Assembly: GCA_913063265.1 (NCBI GenBank)
Contig: CAJXZG010000061.1
Span: forward strand, 1-33,704
Direction of reading: 5' to 3'
Source: an uncultured Prolixibacteraceae bacterium
GTDB lineage: Bacteria; Bacteroidota; Bacteroidia; Bacteroidales; Prolixibacteraceae
DNA: 33,704 nucleotides
How positions within the stretch are numbered: the stretch's first letter is position 1; every line of letters starts with the position of its first letter. The translations under genes were made by a program, and so were the position numbers. The notes beneath the pieces were generated by a model. That model was not told where the DNA came from, ran no database searches, and worked only from the letters and a program-made list of their open reading frames with translations. Positions 24,130 to 33,205 of this stretch are shown here, piece by piece.

Positions 24130-24474
24130 ATGACTCCTGTTGAAGATTATATTCTTAATCAGCCGGAAATTCTCAAACCTGTAATAAAAAAGTTGCGCTT
24201 TTTAATACTTTCCGCAAGTCCGCGTATAGAAGAAAAAATAGTATATGGCCTCCCCTTCTTTTATGGTAAAAAAAGAATTTTTTATATCAATGTAAAAAGG
24301 GATTTTGTGGAGTTAGGATTCTGTAGAGGATATTTAATGGCAGAACATCCGGGTTTGGAAATTCAAAACCGGACACAAGTTAAAACCATAACATTCAATA
24401 GTTTACCTGCTATTAAGGATAAAACAATTTTGCCATTGATACATGAAGCCATTTTGATTGATGAACAGCATTAA
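24130..24474 (+). CDS. DUF1801-family protein
   Basis: This 114-residue protein matches the DUF1801 (YdhG-like) fold: an N-terminal helix pair (VEDYILNQPEILKPVIKKLRFLI), EEKIVYGLPFFY near 35-46, and a small beta-sheet with RIFYINVKRDFVELGF. The family's role is unknown; no catalytic residues can be named. It starts 1 bp after the pgl stop, so it is probably the last gene of the gldE-to-pgl operon. I find no hairpin terminator after it. Confidence 0.8.
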   Translation: MTPVEDYILNQPEILKPVIKKLRFLILSASPRIEEKIVYGLPFFYGKKRIFYINVKRDFVELGFCRGYLMAEHPGLEIQNRTQVKTITFNSLPAIKDKTILPLIHEAILIDEQH

Positions 24475-24553
24475 ACAGATTTTTCAAAGTTTAAATTCAG
24501 GTTAATTCTAAGATTCATAAAAAACTCCTTTTACAACGATGCTTTAAATCAAC

Positions 24554-24561
24554 TACTTTTG
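24554..24561 (+). promoter_or_regulatory. -7 promoter box of the ThrE-like genes
   Basis: TACTTTTG matches TAnnTTTG exactly and predicts a transcript start about 16-20 nt before the ATG at 24584. A T-rich stretch about 21 nt upstream (24529-24532) stands in for the -33 element. Confidence 0.5.
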
Positions 24562-24583
24562 TACTTGATATATTTCATTTAAA

Positions 24584-25351
24584 ATGAACCGGAATACAAA
24601 TAATGCGTCTGAAGTTGGAAGTGTATTGCTTGATGTGGGTGCTGCATTAATGAGTTCCGGAGCAAGTACTCACCGCACAAGACTTACCCTCGAAAGACTG
24701 GCTGCGGGTCTTGGATTTAAAATTGAATTGCTGATTACACAACGGGCATTAATGATGACTGTTATAGATAAAGATCAGGAACACTTTTTCAGTAGATTAA
24801 AAAGAACTTCCCCACACCGGATAAATTTTAAAATGGTCAGTGGTATCAGCAGAATGAGTTGGAGAGTTCTTGAGCAAAATTTATCGATTAATGATATTGC
24901 CGGTGAATTAAAAAGGCTAAAAAGTTTACCTAATTATCTATTATGGATTGAACTTGGCTCGGTAGGACTGGCGGGTGCTGCTTTCTGTCATATTTTTGGA
25001 GGAGGTTTTATTGAAATGATTGTTGCTTTTACAGCAACTTTTTTAGGATTGTTTGTCAGGCATCAGGCAGTAAGGAAAAAATTTAATCTGTATGTCAGCA
25101 TATATTTTGCATCGCTTACTGCTTCTTTAATTGCAGGATTAGCTGAGTATTACCATTTTGGATCTCATCCGGAAGCAGCATTTTCTACTGCAGTTTTGTT
25201 TTTGGTACCGGGTGTTCCGCTAATTAACTCGGTTACCGATATGATGGATGGTAATATTCATAATGGATTGGTACGAATGACCAATGGTTTAATTATAGCG
25301 CTGGCAATTGCGCTTGGTGTTTTTTCTGTTAGATTACTTCTGACTTTTTAA
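24584..25351 (+). CDS. ThrE-type exporter, large subunit (DUF1212)
   Basis: This is the N-terminal half of a ThrE-type exporter, encoded as a separate gene. The 255 residues start with a soluble segment carrying the conserved SSGASTHRTRLTLERLA motif (about 25-41), followed by about five hydrophobic helices from residue 120 on, with the loop PGVPLINSVTDMMDGN near 208-223. ThrE of Corynebacterium exports threonine and serine as one protein; in E. coli the halves are YjjP and YjjB, proposed to move succinate. So the substrate could be an amino acid or a dicarboxylate. The second half begins 1 bp after its stop. Confidence 0.88.
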   Translation: MNRNTNNASEVGSVLLDVGAALMSSGASTHRTRLTLERLAAGLGFKIELLITQRALMMTVIDKDQEHFFSRLKRTSPHRINFKMVSGISRMSWRVLEQNLSINDIAGELKRLKSLPNYLLWIELGSVGLAGAAFCHIFGGGFIEMIVAFTATFLGLFVRHQAVRKKFNLYVSIYFASLTASLIAGLAEYYHFGSHPEAAFSTAVLFLVPGVPLINSVTDMMDGNIHNGLVRMTNGLIIALAIALGVFSVRLLLTF

Positions 25352-25352
25352 T

Positions 25353-25841
25353 ATGGAAATAGTTGAAATAATAACAAAGAGTATAGCCGCCGGAATAGCA
25401 GGGATTGGATTCTCTATCCTTTTTAATGTTCCTCAAAGAACCTTGTTGCCAATTGGAATAATCAGTGCAATAGGAGGAATGGTAAAATTTGGTTCCATGT
25501 TTTTAGGCATTGGAATCGTATTTGCTTCCTTTTTAGCTGCAATTATAATCGGCCTGGTAAGTATTCGAATGGCGCATTACAAAGACAGTCCGCCGTTGGT
25601 ATTTTATATTCCATCTGTAATCCCAATGGTTCCTGGTTATTTTATCTATAAAATGATGCTGGGTATCATGTCACTTACTTCGGTAAACAACACTGATGTT
25701 TATATTCAAAATCTGATAGACACTGCTAACAACGGGACAAAAGCCATTTTTATTTTAATCTCACTTGGCATAGGTGTGGCTGTTCCGATGCTTATAACAC
25801 GAAAAGAAACCATAAAAAAAATAACACCAAAACAGGAATAA
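25353..25841 (+). CDS. ThrE-type exporter, small subunit (DUF3815)
   Basis: This 162-residue protein is the partner of the gene just upstream, equivalent to the C-terminal half of ThrE or to E. coli YjjB. It has about five hydrophobic helices (roughly 10-27, 30-48, 50-72, 80-104 and 130-149) and the typical segment SVIPMVPGYFIYKMMLG near residues 89-105. A basic tail (ITRKETIKKITPKQ) closes it on the cytoplasmic side. It ends 11 bp from the convergent sulfatase gene, with no visible terminator between the two. Confidence 0.88.
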   Translation: MEIVEIITKSIAAGIAGIGFSILFNVPQRTLLPIGIISAIGGMVKFGSMFLGIGIVFASFLAAIIIGLVSIRMAHYKDSPPLVFYIPSVIPMVPGYFIYKMMLGIMSLTSVNNTDVYIQNLIDTANNGTKAIFILISLGIGVAVPMLITRKETIKKITPKQE

Positions 25842-25852
25842 TACTAAAGAAA

Positions 25853-27298
25853 TTATCTCCAGGGATTTCTTCCCCACTCGTATCTTTTTGCAGGATCGAA
25901 GTCGGGATTTGGAACCGGCATCTGAGCTTTTGTATTGGTTTGCCATGTTTCCAAAACGGTTTTCATTTCAGCCAGTTTTTCAGGATAACTGAATTTAAGA
26001 TCCGTCATCTCGTTTATATCATACTTCAGGTTGTATAAATCAAATTCTCCGCTCACCAGGTTTTGAATAATTTTCCAGTCACCTTTGCGTACTGCCGACA
26101 TGGGTACTTCGTGATGATAAACTGGATAGTGAGTAAAGATTTCCCTTTCTGAATCCCCTTCTCCCCCGTTTAAAACTGAAAGCATCGATTTTCCGTCTAG
26201 TACCTGTTCCACCTCTCCAGCTTTTGTCAGTTCGGAAAAAGTAGGATAAAAATCGACACATGAAACAATCGCATCAGAACTTGATCCCGCCTTAACTTTT
26301 CCGGGCCATTTAACAATTAGAGGAACCCTTATTCCGCCTTCATAAAGGGTTCCTTTCCCTGCTCTCAACGGTGTATTTGAAGTGGCGATATAATTTAAAG
26401 GGTGACCTTCTGGATATACATTTACACTTTCGCCTCCTATTAAAGGAATATTGTCAAATCGGTTATCCACGCCTCCATTATCCGAAAAGAAAATAAAAAT
26501 CGTATTGTCTTCCAGCCCCAGGTCTTCAACCGCATCCATTAATTCTCCCGCACTTTTATCAACATGTTCCATCATTGCAGCGTAAATGGCGTTGCACGGA
26601 TAATTGGGATCTTTCTCTTTTTTCAGATACTTGTCAATAATCTCCCTGTCAGCATCCAGTTGCACATGCACATCAAAATGAGAAATAAACATAAAGAAGG
26701 GCTCATCTCTGTTTTCTTTCATAAAATCGATTCCCATTTCGCTTAAAATGTCGCTTACCCTGTTGTGCTTTTCCGATTTGTATTCCGGGGTAAATCTCAT
26801 TTTATAAAATCCGCCTCCTGTAAAAGAATACGCTTTATCGTATCCTCTTGCATTGGGTAATAAATCTTCGTTATATCCCAAATGCCATTTCCCAAAATAA
26901 CCGGTTTTATAGCCGGCGCTTTGCATCATATCTCCAATGGTTGCAATATCTGTTGGCAAATGCTGAACTGCATGGTGTGGTACGGTAACTTCCTCATAAG
27001 GCCTCCAGTGCCCTGGTATAAAATCAAAAATTCCTACTCTGGCCGTATTTTGCCCTGACTGAATACTTGCCCTTGTTGGCGAGCAAACCGGTGCTGCATA
27101 CGCATTATTAAAAGTCATTCCCTGCTCTGCCAGTTTATCAATATTGGGTGTTTCATTAAACTGATTCCCATAAACGGCTAAATCTCTTCCACCCAAATCA
27201 TCAACTAAAAACATGATAATATTTGGACGTTCCTGAGTAAAAGCTGAACCTGCTGTAAAAAGTAAAAAAGAAACAATGAATGCTTTTAATTCTGACAT
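25853..27298 (-). CDS. Secreted sulfatase, formylglycine-dependent
   Basis: Sulfatases of this type cleave sulfate esters, mostly from algal or host glycans. The 481-residue protein has an N-terminal signal peptide (about 1-21), so it acts in the periplasm or outside. The active-site nucleophile is C72 in the motif CSPTRASIQSG (72-82), which must be converted to formylglycine. Calcium ligands D33 and D34 (FLVDDLGG) and D273-N274 (FFSDNGG), plus K137/H139 (GKWHLG) and K315, complete the site. Being Cys-type it needs an anSME-like maturase, not found here. No SusC/SusD or glycoside hydrolase is near, so it is not within a polysaccharide locus in this window, and the substrate cannot be named. 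Confidence 0.93.
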   Translation of the reverse strand: MSELKAFIVSFLLFTAGSAFTQERPNIIMFLVDDLGGRDLAVYGNQFNETPNIDKLAEQGMTFNNAYAAPVCSPTRASIQSGQNTARVGIFDFIPGHWRPYEEVTVPHHAVQHLPTDIATIGDMMQSAGYKTGYFGKWHLGYNEDLLPNARGYDKAYSFTGGGFYKMRFTPEYKSEKHNRVSDILSEMGIDFMKENRDEPFFMFISHFDVHVQLDADREIIDKYLKKEKDPNYPCNAIYAAMMEHVDKSAGELMDAVEDLGLEDNTIFIFFSDNGGVDNRFDNIPLIGGESVNVYPEGHPLNYIATSNTPLRAGKGTLYEGGIRVPLIVKWPGKVKAGSSSDAIVSCVDFYPTFSELTKAGEVEQVLDGKSMLSVLNGGEGDSEREIFTHYPVYHHEVPMSAVRKGDWKIIQNLVSGEFDLYNLKYDINEMTDLKFSYPEKLAEMKTVLETWQTNTKAQMPVPNPDFDPAKRYEWGRNPWR

Positions 27299-27329
27299 AA
27301 TAATCTTGTTTATTGGTTTATGTACATGT

Positions 27330-27337
27330 CAAATATA
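27330..27337 (-). promoter_or_regulatory. Possible -7 box of the sulfatase gene
   Basis: The minus strand reads TATATTTG, matching TAnnTTTG, about 32 nt before the sulfatase ATG. No TTTG is found at the usual distance upstream. Confidence 0.4.
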
Positions 27338-27532
27338 CTATTGTTAAAAGAATGTTTTTAATCTATCTCAAACTATTTTATGTTTTAATTATTCGACTTT
27401 ATAAATACAAAGATTTTTTATACGATTAGGGTTTTTTGCTTATTATTTCACTTACAATATTGAAGTTGAAAAGCTAAAATTTTATTCCTGCTGATTGCAG
27501 GTATAAGTTTTATCTGGGAGTTAGGTTTACAG

Positions 27533-27565
27533 GCCATCTCGTTATTGAACGGGATGGCTTTTCTT
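27533..27565 (-). terminator. Hairpin after the Ser/Thr kinase gene
   Basis: GCCATCTCGTT (27533-27543) pairs with AACGGGATGGC (27548-27558) over 11 bp with one G-U pair and a 4-nt loop. It lies just past the kinase stop. The minus strand has no U-tract after it, while the plus strand has TTTTCTTATT, so termination in the kinase direction is likely but not of the standard form. Confidence 0.55.
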
Positions 27566-27566
27566 A

Positions 27567-29894
27567 TTACGAATAAACATCGTATTTCTTCCACCATTTT
27601 TTTGCATCCTCTCTGTTCCATGGATATTCCAGTTTTAGTTGCTCCAAAACCAGAATCATTTCTTCTATATTTTCGGGGCGTTTTTCTACTGAAAAGGAGA
27701 CACAGGATTCAAGAAGTAATTTTAGCTTCTCAGGCACATCGTTTCGTTCAATCAACTGGCTTTTAAACTCACCGGTTAACGTTTCCTGTCCGCTCATCAT
27801 TCTTTTTGAAATCAACTCCAATAAAAACTGTCCACTCAACATATATAATCCAACGGCACCCAGGGCATAGATATCTACACGATGATCGGTATTAAAAGGA
27901 TCGCGTAATCTTTCGGGTGCCATAAACATCGGGGTACCTCCAATACGATTCAATTGTGTTTGCTGCGAAATTCCGGCATCCATATTTTTCACAAGTCCAA
28001 AATCCAGAATTTTTATTGTATCATACAATCCGCCCTGGTTACAAATCATAATGTTCATAGGCTTAACATCACGATGTACCAGGCCTTTTTGATGTGCTTC
28101 CTGCAATGAATAACAACAGTTTAGCAAAATGTGAACAGTTCTTCCAACCGGAACAATTTCTGATTGCTCAACAATTTTGTCCAAAGATACTCCATTCAAA
28201 TATTCCATAACATAATAGAACTGGCCTGACTCAGAAGTTCCGTAATCAAAAACACGAATGGTATTTGGATTAGAAAGTGAAGCTGTAACTTTTACTTCTT
28301 TTTCAAACCGGTCAAGCATATCAGTTCCAATAAATTCTTTTTTCAGCAATTTAATGGCAACCGGATTTTTTAAAAATGAATGTTCTGCTTTGTATACCTG
28401 GCCAAATCCACCTTCCCCAAGTTTTTCTTTTAACATATACTGACCAAGCAATTGGAAGTCTTTTATCTTTTTCCCAAACCTTGCCATTTTCAGGTTTGAG
28501 TTATAAAGTAAAATGGCAAGAACTAGCATAATAATAATAAAAGCTGCAAATGTAAAATCAGCATAATGCAGTGCAATAAATGCTTCTTTGGCGTCCACCT
28601 CACTAATTAATCCAAAATTATATTCAGGAAACCATTTGAAAGAACCTACGACTTTAATTCCTCTGTAATCGTTGTAGGGATCCATAATTGAGCCTTCGGT
28701 TATTCTTTTTTCTTCACCAAAATTCTCGCCGGAATACAATGCTACAATTTCGGTAAGTTCCTGACTAAGTCTCTCTTTAGCGGGAGCCTTATTTTCAAAA
28801 ACATTGTTACCCGGATTGCGAACCCACATTTGAACACTGCTTTTGGTGGTATCGTAATCCAATAAATAAGTGTTTTGTATTTCTTTGGTAAAACGGCTTT
28901 CAGATATCATCCTACCAAATACGTCGACCGCATAAGTTTCGGCTGTTTTACCAAAATAACCAGCTTGCAAAATATCCGAAAATTCATTTTCTACATTAAA
29001 CTCCAAAAGCAGAATTCCTACAATTTTACCATCTTTTTCAACCACCGAACCAAAAGAAATATACATTCCCACATTCAGTCCTTCAGGCACTTCACGAAAG
29101 CGCTCTGTATCATGAATTGGAGGAATAATCAGAGAACCTTCATCCTTTATTCTTTGATAATATTCGTAAAAAATTCGTCCCAACTGTAATCCTGTAAAAG
29201 TATTGTCTGTAGAGTCCGGGCTTATCTCGGTCAGGATTAAAAACATCGGGTCGTTTTTATGCACAATGCTCAGGGTAGGCAAACCTTTTTCTATTCTGTA
29301 TTTGTTCAGCCTAATTGCCAAATTTTTAAAAGACTCCTCCTCTTTTAAAGCTGTGAAATCATCGAATTCTAAACTTAAACTATCTACAAAGTTTGTAATC
29401 TCAATAATCTCAGGTTTCTTAGCGAGCTTTTGAACTTCAGCATGTCTTTCGTGCATCCATTGATTCAAATTATTATACTGAGTGTTTAGTAAAGCTACCT
29501 GTTGTTCCTGAACCAGTTCTTTTATCTCAATCCGAAAACTTGCCCTGATTGCTGCTGCAATACCAACCACAATTACAACAAACAATACAAGAGTGATAAA
29601 ACGATTGATTTTGTTGGCAAAAAGAAATTCAGTAATACTGCCAAATATTCTTGTTGTATCCTGCCTGGCACCTATTCTTGATTTTGAAAATCCACGGGTA
29701 TTGTTTGAACTTTGGATTTCTTCTTTTTTTGGGGCTTCATCTTCCAGAATATTGGCATACAAGTCCTCTACCAGTTTTTTTAATTCCTGGTTTTCTCCGC
29801 ATTCGGCTTTGATTATTTTTCGTGCTTTGCTCTCTTTAAGATCAATAACCTTTGCAATAATTTCACTGGCTTTTGTATGCAAAGTTTTATCCAT
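27567..29894 (-). CDS. Membrane Ser/Thr protein kinase with extracytoplasmic Cache-like sensor
   Basis: The 775-residue protein has four parts. Residues 1-95 are cytoplasmic; their KIIKAECGENQELKKLVEDLY resembles the helical lead-in of many large bacterial Ser/Thr kinases. A membrane helix (about 98-117) is followed by an extracytoplasmic region (about 120-447) that looks like a double Cache sensor, with DVFGRMISESRFT and a final WFPEYNFGLISEVD. A second helix (about 448-465) leads to a Hanks-type kinase domain (about 485-745). Kinase motifs are complete: GEGGFGQV (493-500), K515 in VAIK, HRDVKPMNIM (607-616), DFG (631-633) and APE (659-661). It should phosphorylate cytoplasmic targets in response to an external ligand; ligand and targets are unknown. 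Confidence 0.9.
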   Translation of the reverse strand: MDKTLHTKASEIIAKVIDLKESKARKIIKAECGENQELKKLVEDLYANILEDEAPKKEEIQSSNNTRGFSKSRIGARQDTTRIFGSITEFLFANKINRFITLVLFVVIVVGIAAAIRASFRIEIKELVQEQQVALLNTQYNNLNQWMHERHAEVQKLAKKPEIIEITNFVDSLSLEFDDFTALKEEESFKNLAIRLNKYRIEKGLPTLSIVHKNDPMFLILTEISPDSTDNTFTGLQLGRIFYEYYQRIKDEGSLIIPPIHDTERFREVPEGLNVGMYISFGSVVEKDGKIVGILLLEFNVENEFSDILQAGYFGKTAETYAVDVFGRMISESRFTKEIQNTYLLDYDTTKSSVQMWVRNPGNNVFENKAPAKERLSQELTEIVALYSGENFGEEKRITEGSIMDPYNDYRGIKVVGSFKWFPEYNFGLISEVDAKEAFIALHYADFTFAAFIIIMLVLAILLYNSNLKMARFGKKIKDFQLLGQYMLKEKLGEGGFGQVYKAEHSFLKNPVAIKLLKKEFIGTDMLDRFEKEVKVTASLSNPNTIRVFDYGTSESGQFYYVMEYLNGVSLDKIVEQSEIVPVGRTVHILLNCCYSLQEAHQKGLVHRDVKPMNIMICNQGGLYDTIKILDFGLVKNMDAGISQQTQLNRIGGTPMFMAPERLRDPFNTDHRVDIYALGAVGLYMLSGQFLLELISKRMMSGQETLTGEFKSQLIERNDVPEKLKLLLESCVSFSVEKRPENIEEMILVLEQLKLEYPWNREDAKKWWKKYDVYS

Positions 29895-30023
29895 TAATCA
29901 ATTGAATTTTTCAGATAAAACAAAGAAAATAAAAAAGGGTCAATTTAAATAGTCGATTTGCTAAAACCTGTTAGAATTGTTAAATCTCTATGTTGATTAT
30001 GAGTTCAAATTGATTTTGTTAAA

Positions 30024-30054
30024 CAAAAAAGCTTCGAATTTCATCGAAGCTTTT
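30024..30054 (-). terminator. Intrinsic terminator after tRNA-Lys
   Basis: On the minus strand AAAAGCTTCGA pairs perfectly with TCGAAGCTTTT around a 6-nt loop and is followed by further T. It lies 5 bp past the 3' end of the tRNA. Confidence 0.9.
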
Positions 30055-30058
30055 GAAG

Positions 30059-30134
30059 TGGTGACTCAGCTGAGGTTCGAACTCAGGACCCCATCCTTAA
30101 AAGGGATGTGCTCTACCAGCTGAGCTACTGAGTC
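30059..30134 (-). tRNA. tRNA-Lys (anticodon UUU)
   Basis: The minus strand folds into a full cloverleaf. The acceptor arms GACTCAG and CTGAGTC pair over 7 bp. The D arm is GCTC/GAGC with AGCTGGTA as loop. The anticodon arm is CATCC/GGATG with loop CTTTTAA, giving anticodon TTT for lysine. The T arm is CTGAG/CTCAG with loop TTCGAAC. The CCA end is encoded (30061-30059). Length is 76 nt. Confidence 0.97.
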
Positions 30135-30169
30135 ATCCTTGTAGCACCTTTGTTTCTCAAAGGCGGGTG

Positions 30170-30200
30170 CAAAAGTAATATTTATTTTTTTCTACACAAA
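30170..30200 (-). promoter_or_regulatory. Consensus Bacteroidota promoter of tRNA-Lys
   Basis: TTTG (30200-30197), exactly 19 nt, then TACTTTTG (30177-30170) on the minus strand is a full consensus promoter. The start would fall about 30 nt before the mature tRNA. The leader includes CCTTTG and CAAAGG arms that can pair. This is the clearest promoter in the window and supports the phylum assignment. Confidence 0.8.
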
Positions 30201-30288
30201 CCCAATTTGTATTTTTTCAAAAAAAATATTTTAGAGCCATATTTTCTTAACTTAACAACTGAATTGCGATAAAGATTACATCTATTTT

Positions 30289-30319
30289 TTTATCTTTTTC
30301 AATTTATTCTTTAGCTTTG
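30289..30319 (+). promoter_or_regulatory. Possible promoter of the SLC13 permease gene
   Basis: TAGCTTTG at 30312-30319 matches TAnnTTTG, and TTTA at 30289-30292 lies 19 nt upstream in place of TTTG. The leader would be about 50 nt. Confidence 0.5.
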
Positions 30320-30374
30320 ATTCTTTCATTCATTATCAAAGTTGTATGACCAAAACAGCTAAATCAAATTCAAT

Positions 30375-32183
30375 TTGTTAACCACGGAAGGATATATAGT
30401 CATTGGGGTTATTCTGGTAATGATTGTAGCCCTTTTTAAAGAGGTAATGCGCCCGGGATTAACCTTATTCTCGGCAACCATTGTTCTTCTTGCATTGGGA
30501 ATTATAACGGACAAAGAGGCCCTTGCGGGATTTGCAAATAAAGGAATGATAACTATTGCAATCCTGTTCCTTGTGAGTGAAGGTGTCCGGCAATCCGGAA
30601 TATTAAACAGGCTTGCACAAACATACCTTCCACGCAAACGTGGAAAAATGGTTTTTCTGATTCCGCGAATAATGATTCCGGTTTCTTTTCTTTCAGCATT
30701 TCTGAATAACACTCCGGTGGTAATAATTTTTGCACCTATAATCAAAAAATGGACTGAAAAACTTAACCTCTCTTCTCAAAAGTTTTTGATACCACTTTCT
30801 TATGCAACCATTTTTGGTGGTATGTGTACATTGATTGGAACCAGTACCAACCTTGTGGTTCATGGTTTGGTTATCGACAATGGTTATCAGGGATTCAATA
30901 TGTTTGAATTTGGTAGAATTGGTATCGTAATTACCGCAGTTGGTACCTTGTACATGACCATCGCCTCGAACAAATTTTTACCGGGTAAAAAAATATTATT
31001 CAATGCAAAAAGTAGTACAGAGTATAAGGATTACTCATACGATATCATAATTCCGGAAGGAAGCAACTTAATTGGACTTGAAGTTAAAAACGGGAGATTA
31101 AAGGAATTAAACGGCCTTTTCGTAAGAAGTATCAGACGAGAAGGAAACATTATTGAAACACAAAAAGGAGCCTTTAATCTTATTGCTGAAGATCAACTTC
31201 ATGTAGAGGGTAAATCTGACAGGTTAAATTATATTCTTGCCAATCCGAATGTAAAACTTAACGGTATAGATTTGGTAAAAAACCTTCCGAAGAACGAGCT
31301 AAAACAATACGAAGCAGTACTTTCGCCCCGGTTCCCGGGAATTGGCAAAACGGTTGCCGAATATAATTTCTACGAACATTATCAGGCGGTTGTTTTGGCT
31401 ATTCACCGCAACGGAGAAAGACTCACAACAGATATGGGCAACCTGGTTTTAAAAGAGGGTGATAACCTTATGCTTTTAACCACGGATAAGTTTATTCAGT
31501 CCTGGGGAGATTCCAAGATTTTCTATTTAACATCCTACATACGGGATTACAGAACTACAGGTACTTTCTGGAAAAAATGGATGGCCTTTATTATTTTATT
31601 AATAATGATAACCGGTGCAACTGTTGGACAGTTTATCACATCTCCAAAAGGCATTTCTTTTGACATGTTCTATTTTGCAGCAATTGCAGCGGTATTAATG
31701 GTTTGGTTAAAAATTATGCCTCACCAAAAATATACAAAAGCTATCAGCTGGGATGTTTTGATTACCATTGCGTTTTCATTTGCGTTAAGTAAGGCACTTC
31801 AGAATTCCGGAGCTGCAGATACCATCGCACATGCAACAATAAATTTTGGAAAAGGATTAGGTCCGGTTGGTGTACTCGCAGCCATTTATTTACTTACCTC
31901 TGTTTTTACCGAAATTGTCACCAACAATGCTGCTGCTGCCATTGTCTTTCCTATTGCCCTTTCAGCTGCAAATCAATTAGGAGTAGATCCCAAACCTTTG
32001 TTTGTTGCGATTGCTGTTGCCGCATCTGCAAGTTTTGCTACTCCTATCGGATATCAGACCAATTTACTGGTACAAGCTATTGGTAACTATAAATTCAGAG
32101 ATTATTTAAAAATTGGATTACCCCTGAATATTATCGCATTTATTCTTTCAATACTGCTTATTCCATTATTCTGGCAATTTTAA
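30375..32183 (+). CDS. SLC13-type anion permease with two RCK_C domains, probable sulfate transporter
   Basis: The 602-residue protein has two membrane halves (about 1-205 and 395-602) around a cytoplasmic region with two TrkA/RCK C-terminal domains (about 220-285 and 310-375). The repeated anion-site motifs are present: NNTPVV (111-116) and GTSTNLVV (155-162) in the first half, and TNNAAAAIVFP with TPIGYQTNLLV in the second. This layout is that of SLC13-like permeases such as the algal and bacterial sulfate transporters. The adjacent cysD-cysN supports sulfate as substrate, by context only. The only start that keeps the first helix whole is TTG at 30375; the frame is closed by a stop at 30360. 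A 12-codon frame starting at an ATG (30346) overlaps it. Confidence 0.88.
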   Translation: MLTTEGYIVIGVILVMIVALFKEVMRPGLTLFSATIVLLALGIITDKEALAGFANKGMITIAILFLVSEGVRQSGILNRLAQTYLPRKRGKMVFLIPRIMIPVSFLSAFLNNTPVVIIFAPIIKKWTEKLNLSSQKFLIPLSYATIFGGMCTLIGTSTNLVVHGLVIDNGYQGFNMFEFGRIGIVITAVGTLYMTIASNKFLPGKKILFNAKSSTEYKDYSYDIIIPEGSNLIGLEVKNGRLKELNGLFVRSIRREGNIIETQKGAFNLIAEDQLHVEGKSDRLNYILANPNVKLNGIDLVKNLPKNELKQYEAVLSPRFPGIGKTVAEYNFYEHYQAVVLAIHRNGERLTTDMGNLVLKEGDNLMLLTTDKFIQSWGDSKIFYLTSYIRDYRTTGTFWKKWMAFIILLIMITGATVGQFITSPKGISFDMFYFAAIAAVLMVWLKIMPHQKYTKAISWDVLITIAFSFALSKALQNSGAADTIAHATINFGKGLGPVGVLAAIYLLTSVFTEIVTNNAAAAIVFPIALSAANQLGVDPKPLFVAIAVAASASFATPIGYQTNLLVQAIGNYKFRDYLKIGLPLNIIAFILSILLIPLFWQF

Positions 32184-32299
32184 ATTCTTTATAAGCTTCA
32201 AGCCACTATCTAAATTCTACCACTCATTCTTTCAAAAAATCATATATTTACGCTCCCTTAATGATTTAGAAGATTTATTAATTATTGAAAATAACTCTA

Positions 32300-33205
32300 A
32301 TGGAGTATAGTTTAACAAATTTACGCGAACTTGAAGCTGAGGCAATCCACATTATTCGTGAGGTTGCTGCCGAATTTGAAAACCCGGTAATGCTTTATTC
32401 AATAGGTAAAGATTCATCAGTGATGGTTCGTTTGGCTGAAAAAGCGTTTTATCCAGGAAAAGTTCCTTTTCCATTAATGCATATCGATTCAAAATGGAAG
32501 TTCAAAGAAATGGTAGAATTCCGCGACAGGTATGCCAAAGAAAAAGGCTGGGATTTGATCGTTCATTACAACAAGGAAGGTTTTGAAAGTGGTGTTGGCC
32601 CATTTACTCATGGAAGTAAAGTACATACCGATATAATGAAAACCCAGGCGCTTTTGGCAGGTTTGGACAAATACAAGTTTGATGCAGCTTTTGGTGGTGC
32701 CCGTCGTGATGAGGAAAAATCGCGTGCAAAAGAGCGTATCTTTTCATTCCGTGATCAGTTTCACCAGTGGGATCCTAAAAACCAACGCCCCGAACTTTGG
32801 AATATCTATAATGCCAGGGTAAAAAAAGGCGAATCCATTCGTGTTTTTCCAATCTCAAACTGGACAGAACTCGACATATGGCAATACATCAGGTTGGAGA
32901 AAATTCCTATTGTTCCGCTGTATTATGCCAAAGAACGTCCAATGGTAAATGTGGATGGAAACCTGATTATGGTTGACGATAAACGCATGCCAAAAGAGCT
33001 GGCAGCAAAAGCCGAAATGAAAAAAGTTCGTTTCAGAACTTTAGGATGTTACCCCTTAACAGGTGCCATTGAATCGGAAGCTGAAACCATTGAAGATATT
33101 GTTGAAGAAATGATGACAGTGACTGTTTCTGAAAGAACCACCCGTGTTATCGACTTCGACCAGGAAGGAAGTATGGAACAGAAAAAGAGGGAGGGGTATT
33201 TCTAG
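32300..33205 (+). CDS. cysD: Sulfate adenylyltransferase subunit 2
   Basis: CysD makes adenosine phosphosulfate from ATP and sulfate, helped by the GTPase CysN. From the ATG at 32300 it has 301 residues (E. coli 302). The ATP pyrophosphatase loop is YSIGKDSS (33-40), and family blocks include [36 protein letters not shown] and the C-terminal [27 protein letters not shown] end. The frame is open five codons further to a TTG (32285), which I reject because CysD begins at this ATG. It lies 116 bp after the permease gene, with a weak TATATTTA box near 32243-32250. The gap to cysN is entirely filled by an inverted array of 7-bp repeats. Confidence 0.97.
   Translation: MEYSLTNLRELEAEAIHIIREVAAEFENPVMLYSIGKDSSVMVRLAEKAFYPGKVPFPLMHIDSKWKFKEMVEFRDRYAKEKGWDLIVHYNKEGFESGVGPFTHGSKVHTDIMKTQALLAGLDKYKFDAAFGGARRDEEKSRAKERIFSFRDQFHQWDPKNQRPELWNIYNARVKKGESIRVFPISNWTELDIWQYIRLEKIPIVPLYYAKERPMVNVDGNLIMVDDKRMPKELAAKAEMKKVRFRTLGCYPLTGAIESEAETIEDIVEEMMTVTVSERTTRVIDFDQEGSMEQKKREGYF

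Noticed and set aside
25353..25841. Split ThrE as a frameshifted single gene
   Set aside because: The two halves are separated by stop and start codons in the way seen for YjjP/YjjB-type pairs, and both have complete termini.
25853..27298. Sulfatase as part of a polysaccharide utilisation locus
   Set aside because: No SusC/SusD pair, glycoside hydrolase, hybrid two-component regulator or ECF sigma factor is within the window.
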